Assembly (NCBI GenBank): GCA_036381515.1
Contig: DASVCR010000065.1
Span: 1-64,000, forward strand
Direction: 5' to 3'
Length of the DNA: 64,000 nucleotides
From: ZC4RG20 sp036381515
GTDB lineage: Bacteria; Pseudomonadota; Gammaproteobacteria; Steroidobacterales; Rariloculaceae
Positions 17,788 through 25,480 of this stretch are shown here, piece after piece. The notes under the pieces are model-generated. The model searched no databases. It was not told the DNA's origin and saw only the letters and a program-made list of their open reading frames with translations. A program made the translations under genes and the position numbers. Every line of letters begins with the position of its first letter. The stretch's first letter is position 1.

Positions 17788-17913
17788 ATGCCTCGTGCCG
17801 CCTTGTTCAGGTCGCTAAAGGTCGTCAGCTGGGTCGTGCTGCTGCTGATGCTCGTCGCGCTCGGCTATGCCGTGTTCACGTCGCTACGGTACTGGAGCGG
17901 CATCGGCGTCTGA
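17788..17913 (+). CDS. Small single-pass membrane protein upstream of norC
   Basis: The 41-residue peptide starts at ATG 17788, behind GGAAGCAAC, and is almost entirely one membrane helix (VVSWVVLLLMLVALGYAVFTSLRYW). It ends 12 bp before the norC start, so it is very likely cotranscribed with norCB. I do not recognise a named family. Small helices of this size can be accessory subunits of haem-copper oxidase-type complexes, so an accessory role in the NO reductase is a reasonable guess from context only. A longer in-frame start at 17725 exists but adds a basic, non-membrane leader. Confidence 0.6.
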   Translation: MPRAALFRSLKVVSWVVLLLMLVALGYAVFTSLRYWSGIGV

Positions 17914-17925
17914 GGTGGCACCGCG

Positions 17926-18762
17926 ATGACGAACCGACAGGCCCGCATGTTCGCGATCGCGTCGACGGCGATCGCCGCGCTCGTGTTCCTGATGCTGACC
18001 GTGCACAGCCACACGCGCTTCCCCGACCTCAGCAACGCGGACGCGATCACGCCGCAGGTCGTCGCCGGCCAGGACGTCTGGCACCGCTACAACTGCGTCA
18101 ACTGTCATACGCTGTTCGGCGAAGGCGCGTACTACGCGCCGGACCTGACGAAGATCGCGCAGCTGCGCGGGGAGCCCTACCTCGCCGCGTACCTGCGCGA
18201 TCCGAGCCAGTTCTACGACGAGCAGGTCCACAGGCGGCTCATGCCCCGGCAGGATCTGAGCGACCAGGAGATCGCGGACCTGATCGCGTTCCTCCAGTGG
18301 GTCAGCAACGTCGACACGCAGGGCTGGCCGCCGCGCCCGATCCTCGTGACGACGGGCCTCGCGGTGCCCGACGCCGCGGCACAGCCCGGCGTCACCGCGG
18401 TGCCGGTCAGGCCCGTCACGGCCGAGGACAATCCGATCGCCGCGGGCGAGAACCTGTTCCGCAATGCCGCGCCGCCGTGCCAGGCCTGCCACTCGACGCA
18501 GCCGGGCGTGAACATGGCGGGTCCCTCCCTCGCCGGCATCGCGACGCGGGCCGCGGAGCTCGTCGCGTCGGACGACTACACGGGGCAGGCCTCCGATGCC
18601 GAGGGCTACATCCGCGAGTCGATCGTCGAGCCGAGCGCGCACGTCGTTCCGGGCGCGATGTACTCGGCCGCCGGCATGTCGTTCATGCCGGCGACGTACG
18701 GCGAGACGCTGAGCGACGAGGAGATCGATCAGCTCGTCGCGTACCTGATGAGCTTCCGCTGA
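17926..18762 (+). CDS. norC: Nitric oxide reductase cytochrome c subunit NorC with an extra cytochrome c domain
   Basis: The 278-residue protein is anchored by one N-terminal helix (residues 9-26). The first haem c domain has CVNCH at 57-61, the TLFGEGAYYAPDLT pattern of NorC and a likely axial Met at 106 (LMPRQD). Ordinary NorC is about 150 residues and ends there. Here a Pro-rich linker (135-165) leads to a second cytochrome c domain with CQACH at 185-189 and Met candidates in GMSFMPATYG. NorC passes electrons from periplasmic donors to NorB. The second haem probably extends the electron wire. It is followed after 22 bp by norB. Confidence 0.93.
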   Translation: MTNRQARMFAIASTAIAALVFLMLTVHSHTRFPDLSNADAITPQVVAGQDVWHRYNCVNCHTLFGEGAYYAPDLTKIAQLRGEPYLAAYLRDPSQFYDEQVHRRLMPRQDLSDQEIADLIAFLQWVSNVDTQGWPPRPILVTTGLAVPDAAAQPGVTAVPVRPVTAEDNPIAAGENLFRNAAPPCQACHSTQPGVNMAGPSLAGIATRAAELVASDDYTGQASDAEGYIRESIVEPSAHVVPGAMYSAAGMSFMPATYGETLSDEEIDQLVAYLMSFR

Positions 18763-18784
18763 ACGCGGGACGGGAAGGATACCG

Positions 18785-20164
18785 ATGCGTTACAAGTCCC
18801 AAGCCGTCGCGTACTGGTACTTCGCGGTCGCAATGGTGCTGTTCGGCCTGCAGATCGTGTTCGGCCTGCTGTCCGCGGCGAAGTACCTGGGACCCGATCC
18901 ACTGCTCTACGTCCTGCCGTTCGACGTCACGAAGGTCATCCACACGAATCTGCTGATCGTCTGGGTGCTGACGGGCTTCATGGGCGCGACGTACTGGCTC
19001 GTGCCGGAGGAATCGCGCACGGAGCTCCACAGCGTGAAGCTCGCGTACGTGCAGCTCGTGCTCTTCACCGTGACCGGCGTCACCGCCGTCATCGGCTACC
19101 TGTTCCGCTACGGCACCGGGAACAAGCTGCTCGAGCAGCCGCTGCCGCACAAGCTCGCGATCCTCGTGACGATGCTGATCTTCCTCTACAACATCGGCAT
19201 GACGATCAGGAAGGCGGGCCGCTTCACGGTCACCGAGGGCGTGCTCGTGCTCGGCCTCGCCGCGTCCGCCGTGCTGTACCTGCCGGCCCTGCTCCATTTC
19301 GAAAACTACACGGTCTCCATCTTCTACCGCTGGTGGACGATCCACCTGTGGGTCGAAGGCGTGTGGATGATGATCATGGGCTCGTTCCTCGCGTACCTGC
19401 TGATCCGCCTGTCCGGCGTCGACCGTGAGGTCATGGAGAAGTGGCTGTACGTGATCGTGGGGCTCGTGTTCATCGCCGGCATTCTCGGCACGGCGCATCA
19501 CTACTACTGGGTCGGCGTGCCGTCGTACTGGCTGCCGATCGGCGGCTTCTTCAGCGCGCTCGAGCCGCTCGCGCTGGTCGGCATGGCCGCGTATGCGTAC
19601 TACGCGCTGCGCCGGTCGGGGCTCTCGCATCCGAACACGCTCGCGCTGCACTGGACCGTCGGCAGCGCCGTGTTCGCGCTGTTCGGCGCGGGGCTCTTGG
19701 GCCTCGCGCACACGTGGCCGTCCGTGAACCGCTGGACGCACGGCACGCTGATCACCGCGATGCACGGCCACTCGGCGTTCTACGGCGCGTACGCGATGAT
19801 CGTGCTCGCGATGATCACGTACGCGCTGCCGTCGCTGACGCGCGCGCGGGTTCCGGGCGAGAGCTACGTGGGCTACGCGGCGTTCTGGATGCAGATCGCG
19901 GGCATGTTCGGCATGACGCTGAGCTTCGCGACGGCCGGCGTCGCGCAGGTCTATCTCGAGCGGATCGTCGGGCTCGGCTATCTCGACACGCAGCTCAAGA
20001 TCCAGGTGCACTTCCTGATGCTGATCCTGACGGCGTCGGTCTTCGCGATCGGCGTCGGGCTCTTCATCTACGACTTCTTCCGGCGCGTGCCGCGCACGGA
20101 GGTCGCGAGCGAGGGAGACGCGATCACGCTGCCGCAGAGCAGCGAGGCACAACCGGCCCGCTGA
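18785..20164 (+). CDS. norB: Nitric oxide reductase catalytic subunit NorB (cNOR)
   Basis: The 459-residue, roughly twelve-helix protein is the haem b3-FeB subunit that reduces 2 NO to N2O in the inner membrane. The haem and FeB ligand His residues lie in VIHTNLLIVW, TIHLWVEGVW (with the FeB-ligand Glu), GTAHHYYWVG and MHGHSAFYGAY. Length matches cNorB (about 450-475) and lacks the N-terminal extension of quinol-type NorZ. A GGGAAGG sequence precedes the ATG. The stop at 20162-20164 is followed by a perfect family A inverted repeat. Confidence 0.96.
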   Translation: MRYKSQAVAYWYFAVAMVLFGLQIVFGLLSAAKYLGPDPLLYVLPFDVTKVIHTNLLIVWVLTGFMGATYWLVPEESRTELHSVKLAYVQLVLFTVTGVTAVIGYLFRYGTGNKLLEQPLPHKLAILVTMLIFLYNIGMTIRKAGRFTVTEGVLVLGLAASAVLYLPALLHFENYTVSIFYRWWTIHLWVEGVWMMIMGSFLAYLLIRLSGVDREVMEKWLYVIVGLVFIAGILGTAHHYYWVGVPSYWLPIGGFFSALEPLALVGMAAYAYYALRRSGLSHPNTLALHWTVGSAVFALFGAGLLGLAHTWPSVNRWTHGTLITAMHGHSAFYGAYAMIVLAMITYALPSLTRARVPGESYVGYAAFWMQIAGMFGMTLSFATAGVAQVYLERIVGLGYLDTQLKIQVHFLMLILTASVFAIGVGLFIYDFFRRVPRTEVASEGDAITLPQSSEAQPAR

Positions 20165-20180
20165 CGAAAATTGCCCCGAC

Positions 20181-20235
20181 GAAAATTGTGTCAGACACAT
20201 TTTTCGTGAGAAAAATGTGTCTGACACAATTTTCA
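20181..20235. repeat. Family A inverted repeat, perfect 25-bp arms
   Basis: The arms 20181-20205 and 20210-20234 are exact reverse complements around a GTGA loop, each with the core GTGTCAGACACA or its complement flanked by A/T runs. The element lies between the convergent ends of norB and the DUF4159 gene. Its last bases form the stop codon of the latter (20233-20235). In RNA it would form a strong hairpin with U-runs, so it may act as a bidirectional terminator. Confidence 0.9.
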
Positions 20236-21024
20236 ATGCGTCATCGCGTAGATCAGGTAATTCACCGCGAACTTGTACGCGAGCGCCGTCATCGGCTCCG
20301 GATACCACGGATCGTCGGCGTGCTCCCACGCATCGCCCATGTCCATGTTGAAGTTGATCGCGACCATCAGCCGGCCGTCGTCGTCGAGCACGCCGCGCCA
20401 GTGCGGCGTCTCGGGCCGGACGCCGCCGCGGCCCGGAATCTGCGTGCGCTGATCGAGATCGTAGAGCACGTGCAAGAGCTCGTGATCCTCGGGAAGCTCG
20501 ACGACTTCCTTGTCCGGAAATACGCGGCGCAACGACTCCATGAAGACGGCCCACTCGTACTCGCCCCAGAAGTCGTCGACCATCAGGAAGCCGCCGCGGT
20601 CGAGGTACTCCCGAAGTTTCGTCGCCTCGGCGTCGCTGAGCTCCCAGTGCCCGACCTCGACCGCGTACAGCCACGGGTAGTCGAAGATGCGGTCGTCGTC
20701 GAGCGTGATCAGGCGCCCGCCGGTCCCGTCGTAGTCGACCGCCCCGCCATCGACTCGCGTCAGGCGGTTGATGCCCTGCATCAGGTGGTACTCGGCGTCG
20801 GGATAGTCGGTGCTCCACGCGCCCCATCCGCGGCGGCCCCACCCGCCGCGGCGGCCGTAAGGCGAGTCCGCGTAGACGAGCCGCGCGAAGTGGAACTCCG
20901 CGCCCGGCGGCCCGTCGAGCCGAGAGTCGCGGCCCTGCCCGAGCGCCGCGTTGAACGCGAGCACGGCGACCGCGGCGGACACGCCGGCCCAAAGCCCGAA
21001 ACGAAGGCAGGCTCGCGCTCGCAC
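20233..21024 (-). CDS. DUF4159 domain protein, exported
   Basis: The 263-residue product begins at GTG 21024, preceded by GGAGG, with a signal/anchor segment (CLRFGLWAGVSAAVAVLAFNAALGQ). The body matches DUF4159: FHFARLVYADSP, WSTDYPDAEYHLMQGINRLTRV, RIFDYPWLYAVEVGHWELSDAEATKLREYLDRGGFLMVDDFWG and a late AVNYLIYAMTH. The fold resembles class I glutamine amidotransferases, as in many gliding or cell-surface associated proteins of unknown role. A Gly/Arg/Trp-rich insert lies near residues 58-70. The enzymatic function is unknown. Confidence 0.8.
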   Translation of the reverse strand: MRARACLRFGLWAGVSAAVAVLAFNAALGQGRDSRLDGPPGAEFHFARLVYADSPYGRRGGWGRRGWGAWSTDYPDAEYHLMQGINRLTRVDGGAVDYDGTGGRLITLDDDRIFDYPWLYAVEVGHWELSDAEATKLREYLDRGGFLMVDDFWGEYEWAVFMESLRRVFPDKEVVELPEDHELLHVLYDLDQRTQIPGRGGVRPETPHWRGVLDDDGRLMVAINFNMDMGDAWEHADDPWYPEPMTALAYKFAVNYLIYAMTH

Positions 21025-21262
21025 GTCTGAAAGCCTCCGCTCTCGACGACCGTGAGTCGGCCGACGGCCTACTCTAACCCACTTTCCCGCCGGCGGCAGC
21101 CGAGCGCCGCCGCCATCGCGCACGCCTTTCGCGCCCCGGCATTCCGCGCGAAACTACCCGACGTTCGACCGAGAGGAGGGAATCGTCGAGGGACGAACCG
21201 ACGATCCGGGGCGCCTCGAGAAGGTCCCAGGACTCAAGCTGCCGACAATTCGGAGTCGTGCC

Positions 21263-22096
21263 GTGATGCAGAAGTGGAAGCTCGTACCCGCCGTCGTCGC
21301 CCTCGTGCCCGTCGCCGCCGTCGCGCAGCCGCCCGGCTGGAACGATCCGTTCCCGCCGCACCGCGTGATGGACAACCTCTACTACGTCGGCACGTCGATG
21401 CTGTCGTCGTATCTGATCACGACGCCTGAAGGGCACATCCTGATCAGCGCGAACTACGAGTCGTCGGTGCCGGTGATCAAGGCGAACGTCGAGGAACTCG
21501 GCTTCGACTTCGACGACATCGAGATACTGATCAGCGGCCATGCGCATCCGGATCACATCGAGGGCAACGCGCTCGTGAAGGAGCTGACCGGCGCGGAGGT
21601 CGTCGTCGGCAGGCTCGATGCGCCGGCGGTCAGGGCGGCCCGCACCCCGGACGGCAAGCCGCTGCCGATCGACCGCCTCGTCGACGACGGGGACACGGTG
21701 AGCCTCGGCGGCACGACGCTGACCGCGCACCTGCTGCCCGGCCATACGAAGGGCTGCCTCGCGTGGAGCCTGGACCTCGAGGAGGATGGCCGGACATACT
21801 ACGGCTTCATCGAGTGCAGCCTGAACGGCCGCTTCCTGAGCTACGTCGACAACGAGGACTATCCGAACATCGTCGAGGACATGCGCGCAACGTACCGGAA
21901 GGCGGCCGAGATCCCGGTCGAGGTGTTCCTGAGCTCGCACGGCGTCTTCTACGGGCTCGACGAGAAGCACGCGAAGCTCGTCGCGCGCAAGGAAGGCGGT
22001 CCGAACCCGTTCGTGGACCCCGACGGGTACCGCGCGCACGTCGCCGAGCAGGAGCGGCTCTTCGAGGAAGCGCTCGCACGGCAGCTCGCTCGATGA
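21263..22096 (+). CDS. Subclass B3-like metallo-beta-lactamase-fold hydrolase, exported
   Basis: The 277-residue protein has a signal peptide (to about residue 21). It carries the full zinc site of subclass B3-type enzymes: HAHPDH at 93-98 (HxHxDH), His161 in GHTKGC and His226 in SSHGVFYG. The segment MSSYLITTPEGHILI is also typical of B3. The usual Asp after the second strand is replaced (ISANYES). It may hydrolyse beta-lactams, but many relatives do not, so no resistance claim is made. Two start codons are possible (GTG 21263, ATG 21266). Its stop overlaps an ATG of the next gene. Confidence 0.85.
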   Translation: MMQKWKLVPAVVALVPVAAVAQPPGWNDPFPPHRVMDNLYYVGTSMLSSYLITTPEGHILISANYESSVPVIKANVEELGFDFDDIEILISGHAHPDHIEGNALVKELTGAEVVVGRLDAPAVRAARTPDGKPLPIDRLVDDGDTVSLGGTTLTAHLLPGHTKGCLAWSLDLEEDGRTYYGFIECSLNGRFLSYVDNEDYPNIVEDMRATYRKAAEIPVEVFLSSHGVFYGLDEKHAKLVARKEGGPNPFVDPDGYRAHVAEQERLFEEALARQLAR

Positions 22097-22107
22097 GGGG
22101 CGGACGC

Positions 22108-23187
22108 ATGATTCGCGGACCGATGAGGCGCGCGCTCTCGCTGACGTTGCCGATCGCCGCGCTGCTGCTCGCCGCGAGCGCGAGCGCACAGGAGAGCGCG
22201 AGCGCACAGGAGAGCACGAGCGCGCAGGACATCGACACGCTGCGCGCGACGGCGCAACGCCTCTTCGGCTCGATCCCGCCGGTGCGCGCCGAAGAGCTCC
22301 GCGAGCCGATCGTGCGGCTCGGCCGCGCGCTCTTCTGGGATACGCGCCTTTCGGCGAACGGGCGCGTCGCGTGCGCGAGCTGTCATCCGGCGGCGACGGC
22401 CGGCGCCGACGACCGCCGCTTCTCGATCAACGCGCGGGGCCGGCCGACGTCGCGCAACGCGCAGACGGTCTTGAACGCTCAGGCCGCCTCGGCCGGCCTG
22501 CGGTGGGTCGCGGACCGTCCGTCCGGCGCGGCGCAGGCCGTCGGCTCGATCACGGGCTCGATGGGCTTCGAGAACGCGGCGGACATCGTCCCCGTGCTCG
22601 AGCGAAGCGGCTACCGGGACCTGTTCGCGGCGGCGTTTCCGAATGACGCGGAGCCCGTCTCGCCGGAGAATTACGGTCTCGCGCTGCAGGCCTATCAGCA
22701 GACGCTGCGAACGCCTGCGCCTTTCGACCGCTGGCTCGAGGGTGACGACGGCGCAATGACCGCCGTCGAGCTGCGCGGCCTCGAGCGCTTCATCTCGATC
22801 GGCTGCGCAAGCTGCCATGACGGCCCGCTGCTCGGCGGCACGCGCGTCGCGCGCTTCGGCGTCACCGAGGACTACCGGCCGCATACCGGCTCGAGCGAAA
22901 CGGATACGGGCCTGATGCGCGCGACCGGTCGGGAATCCGACCGCGACCTGTTCCGCGTGCAGCCGCTCCGCAACGTCTCGAGGACCGCTCCGTACTTCCA
23001 CGACGGCTCGGTGCCCGACCTCGAGACGGCGAACCGGATCATGGCGCGCGTGCAGCTCGGCCGGACGCTGACCGATGCCGAGCTCGCCGAGCTCCTCGCG
23101 TTCGAGCGCGCGCTCGCGGGCGAAGTCCCGGCGCACTACGCGCCGCCGACGGACTCGCCGGCCTCTCGCCCGCCGCCCGCGAATTGA
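22108..23187 (+). CDS. Dihaem cytochrome c peroxidase/MauG-family protein
   Basis: From ATG 22108 (behind GAGGGG) the product is 359 residues with a signal peptide and two haem c sites, CASCH at 89-93 and CASCH at 233-237. It has the family features RLGRALFWDTRLSANGRVACASCH, RNAQTVLNA and LRNVSRTAPYFHDGSVPDLETA. Members reduce hydrogen peroxide or oxidise protein and small-molecule substrates in the periplasm. After the signal peptide there is a short tandem repeat of S-A-Q-E-S (residues 25-40). An alternative ATG at 22093 overlaps the previous gene's stop and would couple the two genes. Confidence 0.88.
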   Translation: MIRGPMRRALSLTLPIAALLLAASASAQESASAQESTSAQDIDTLRATAQRLFGSIPPVRAEELREPIVRLGRALFWDTRLSANGRVACASCHPAATAGADDRRFSINARGRPTSRNAQTVLNAQAASAGLRWVADRPSGAAQAVGSITGSMGFENAADIVPVLERSGYRDLFAAAFPNDAEPVSPENYGLALQAYQQTLRTPAPFDRWLEGDDGAMTAVELRGLERFISIGCASCHDGPLLGGTRVARFGVTEDYRPHTGSSETDTGLMRATGRESDRDLFRVQPLRNVSRTAPYFHDGSVPDLETANRIMARVQLGRTLTDAELAELLAFERALAGEVPAHYAPPTDSPASRPPPAN

Positions 23188-23307
23188 GCCGCCCCACGAC
23201 GAGGCACCCGTTTGAACGACACCGTCGTTCCCCGTATCGTTCCACGGGCCGGAAGCAGGCGAGCGGACGCGTCGCCTGCGGAAATGCGCATCGAGGGGTA
23301 GGTCCGG

Positions 23308-24078
23308 ATGAAGCAGGAAGAGTCGGCGCCGCATTCGCCCGACGGCTACAGCAGCGAGGTCGCGTCGCAGACCGGCCGGGCGCTTCTCGGTATCCGGGAG
23401 TGCGTCCTGCGCGGCGAGTTCTCCCGCGGCGAGCGCCTGTCGGAAGTCGCGATCAGCGAGCGGCTGCAGATGTCGCGGACGCCGATCCGTATGGCCCTCG
23501 AGCGGCTCGCCCACCTCGGGCTGCTCGAAGTCGGCGCGAAGGGAGGCTTTTTCGTTCGGGAGTTCACGGTGGCCGACGTGCGCGACGCAATCGAGGTGCG
23601 CGCCGTGCTCGAAGGCACGGCCGCGCGGCTCGCGGCCGAACGGCTGTCGCACGACTCGGAGCTCGATCGGCTGCGCCGGCTCCGCGACCGGATCGATAAC
23701 CTTTCCGAGCTCTCGGTGACGTCGCTCGGCCTGTACATGGACTGCAACGAGGCCTTCCATTCGACGATCATCGAGCTCAGCAAGAGCCCGATCCTGAAGC
23801 GGATGATCGAGCAGGTGATGTCGCTGCCGTTCGCGTCGCCGAACGCGATGGTCTTCTCGACGCCGATGCTCGATCCGACGCAGCGGACGCTCGCAGTCGC
23901 GCTCGAGCAGCATCGCGCGCTCGTCGAAGCGATCGCGAATCGCGAAGGCACGCGCGCGGAGCACCTCGCGCGCGAGCACGCGCGTCTCGGGCGGATCGCG
24001 TTCGACCGCGTGCTGTCGACGCCGGGCCTGCTCGACAGCGTCCCCGGCGGCCCGCTGATCAACGTCGGATCGCGGTAA
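23308..24078 (+). CDS. GntR-family regulator, FCD (FadR) subgroup
   Basis: The 256-residue protein has a GntR winged helix (ALLGIRECVLRGEFSRGERLSEVAISERLQMSRTPIRMALERLAHLGLLEV, about 26-75) and then an all-helical FCD ligand domain. The latter has the metal/acid-binding pattern RAVLEGTAARLAAERL, NEAFHSTIIELSKSP and a late EQHRALVEAI...HLAREHARLG. It would bind a carboxylic-acid type ligand. ATG 23308 follows GAGGGG. It is convergent with the DUF1552/DUF1592 genes, and a palindrome in front of the ankyrin gene is a possible target. Confidence 0.88.
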   Translation: MKQEESAPHSPDGYSSEVASQTGRALLGIRECVLRGEFSRGERLSEVAISERLQMSRTPIRMALERLAHLGLLEVGAKGGFFVREFTVADVRDAIEVRAVLEGTAARLAAERLSHDSELDRLRRLRDRIDNLSELSVTSLGLYMDCNEAFHSTIIELSKSPILKRMIEQVMSLPFASPNAMVFSTPMLDPTQRTLAVALEQHRALVEAIANREGTRAEHLAREHARLGRIAFDRVLSTPGLLDSVPGGPLINVGSR

Positions 24079-24136
24079 GCGAGCGGGGCCCGCGCGCGGC
24101 GCGCCGCGGCGAGGCGTCGGACGGACAGGCGAAGCC

Positions 24137-25477
24137 TCAGACGGACAGCGTATCCGGCTCGATCCGCCCGGTGCTGTCGCCGAACGAGTCGAGGTGCACG
24201 CCGACCTTGTCGAGCACCGTCAACAGCAGATTCGTCATCGGCGTGTCGTCCGGGTAGCGTGTGTGCTGCCCGGTCCTGATCTTTCCGCCGAGCCGCCCGA
24301 CGAGCAGGCACGGGATGTCGTGATGCCGGTGCAGGTTGCCGTCGCCCATGCCGCTGCCGTAGATCAGGAGGCTGTGGTCGAGCAGGTTCCCGTCGCCTTC
24401 CGGCGTCGCCGCGAGCTTCTCGGCGAACTCGGCGAAGAGCTGCACGTGGTACGTGTCGATCCGCGTCTTCTTGTCGATCAGCCCCGGATCGTCCCGATGG
24501 TGCGAGACGTTGTGGTGGCCGTCCGGCACGCCGATGTTCGGATACGAGAGCCCCGAGAGCTCGCGTGACATGATCATGCTGAAGACGCGCGTGACGTCGG
24601 CACGGAACGCGAGCAGCTGCAGGTCGAACATCAGCCGCGCGTGCTCCTCGTACGTGTCCGGGATGCTCGTCGGGCGGGCCGGCAGGTCGAGGTCCTTGCC
24701 GGCGTGCGCTTCCGCGCTCTGGATCCGCCGCTCGACCTCGCGCACGGCGTCGAGGTACTCGTCGAGCTTGCGGTGATCGCCGGGGCCGAGCGTCCTCGCG
24801 AGCGCCGCCGCTTCGGCCCTGACCGAATCGAGAATGCTCCCGGTCGCGCGTGCGCGCGCGAGCCGCGCGGCGCTCGATCCGCCGTCGCCGAACAGGCGCT
24901 CGAACACGATGCGCGGATGGATCTCGGCGAGGTTCGGTGTCGTCTCGTTGCGCCACGAGACCGTGTTCACGTAGAAGCAGTCGCCCGAGTCGCACTGCCC
25001 CTGCATCGGCGGATCGACGCTGAGCTCGATCGACGGCAGTGCCGTATCCGCGCCGATCTTGCGCGCCGCGATCTGATCGGCCGTCGTCGCGAGCCTGACC
25101 TCGACGCCGGGGCGCGTACGGTCGTACGCGTGCACGCCGGTCAGCCATGCCGCGGACGAGCGCGGATGATCGCCGGTGCCATCGCCCTTCGTGTCAGCCT
25201 CCCGGTGCGCGAGGTTGCTCAGCACGTTCAAATATTCGCGCACGTTGGCGAGCGGCCTCAGATTCGGCGTGAGCTCGAAGTCCCTGCCCTCTGTCTTCGG
25301 CGTCCAGTGCGTATGCACGATGCCATTGCCGACGTAGATGAAGCCGAGCCGCGGCGGGGCGGCCGGCGCGTCGGCCGCAAACGCGGGCACCATCGAATCG
25401 AGCAGCGGCAGCGCGATCGTCGCGCCCGCGCCGCGCAGGAACGTTCGCCGGTCGATCGCCTTCTTCGTCACGAACAT
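24137..25477 (-). CDS. DUF1552 protein with Tat signal
   Basis: The 446-residue protein carries a twin-arginine signal, RRTFLRGAGATIALPLLD (residues 10-27), and the DUF1552 body: FIYVGNGIVHTHWTP, LSNLAHREAD, GDGTGDHPRSSAAWLTGV, IMSRELSGLSYPNIGVPDGHHNVSHH and a C-terminal VLDKVGVHLDSFGDSTG. It should fold in the cytoplasm and be exported. DUF1552 proteins are nearly always encoded next to DUF1592 cytochrome-like proteins, as here (3 bp gap). The reaction is unknown. A hydrolase or oxidoreductase on an extracellular substrate is suspected from the fold and context. Confidence 0.9.
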   Translation of the reverse strand: MFVTKKAIDRRTFLRGAGATIALPLLDSMVPAFAADAPAAPPRLGFIYVGNGIVHTHWTPKTEGRDFELTPNLRPLANVREYLNVLSNLAHREADTKGDGTGDHPRSSAAWLTGVHAYDRTRPGVEVRLATTADQIAARKIGADTALPSIELSVDPPMQGQCDSGDCFYVNTVSWRNETTPNLAEIHPRIVFERLFGDGGSSAARLARARATGSILDSVRAEAAALARTLGPGDHRKLDEYLDAVREVERRIQSAEAHAGKDLDLPARPTSIPDTYEEHARLMFDLQLLAFRADVTRVFSMIMSRELSGLSYPNIGVPDGHHNVSHHRDDPGLIDKKTRIDTYHVQLFAEFAEKLAATPEGDGNLLDHSLLIYGSGMGDGNLHRHHDIPCLLVGRLGGKIRTGQHTRYPDDTPMTNLLLTVLDKVGVHLDSFGDSTGRIEPDTLSV

Positions 25478-25480
25478 CGG

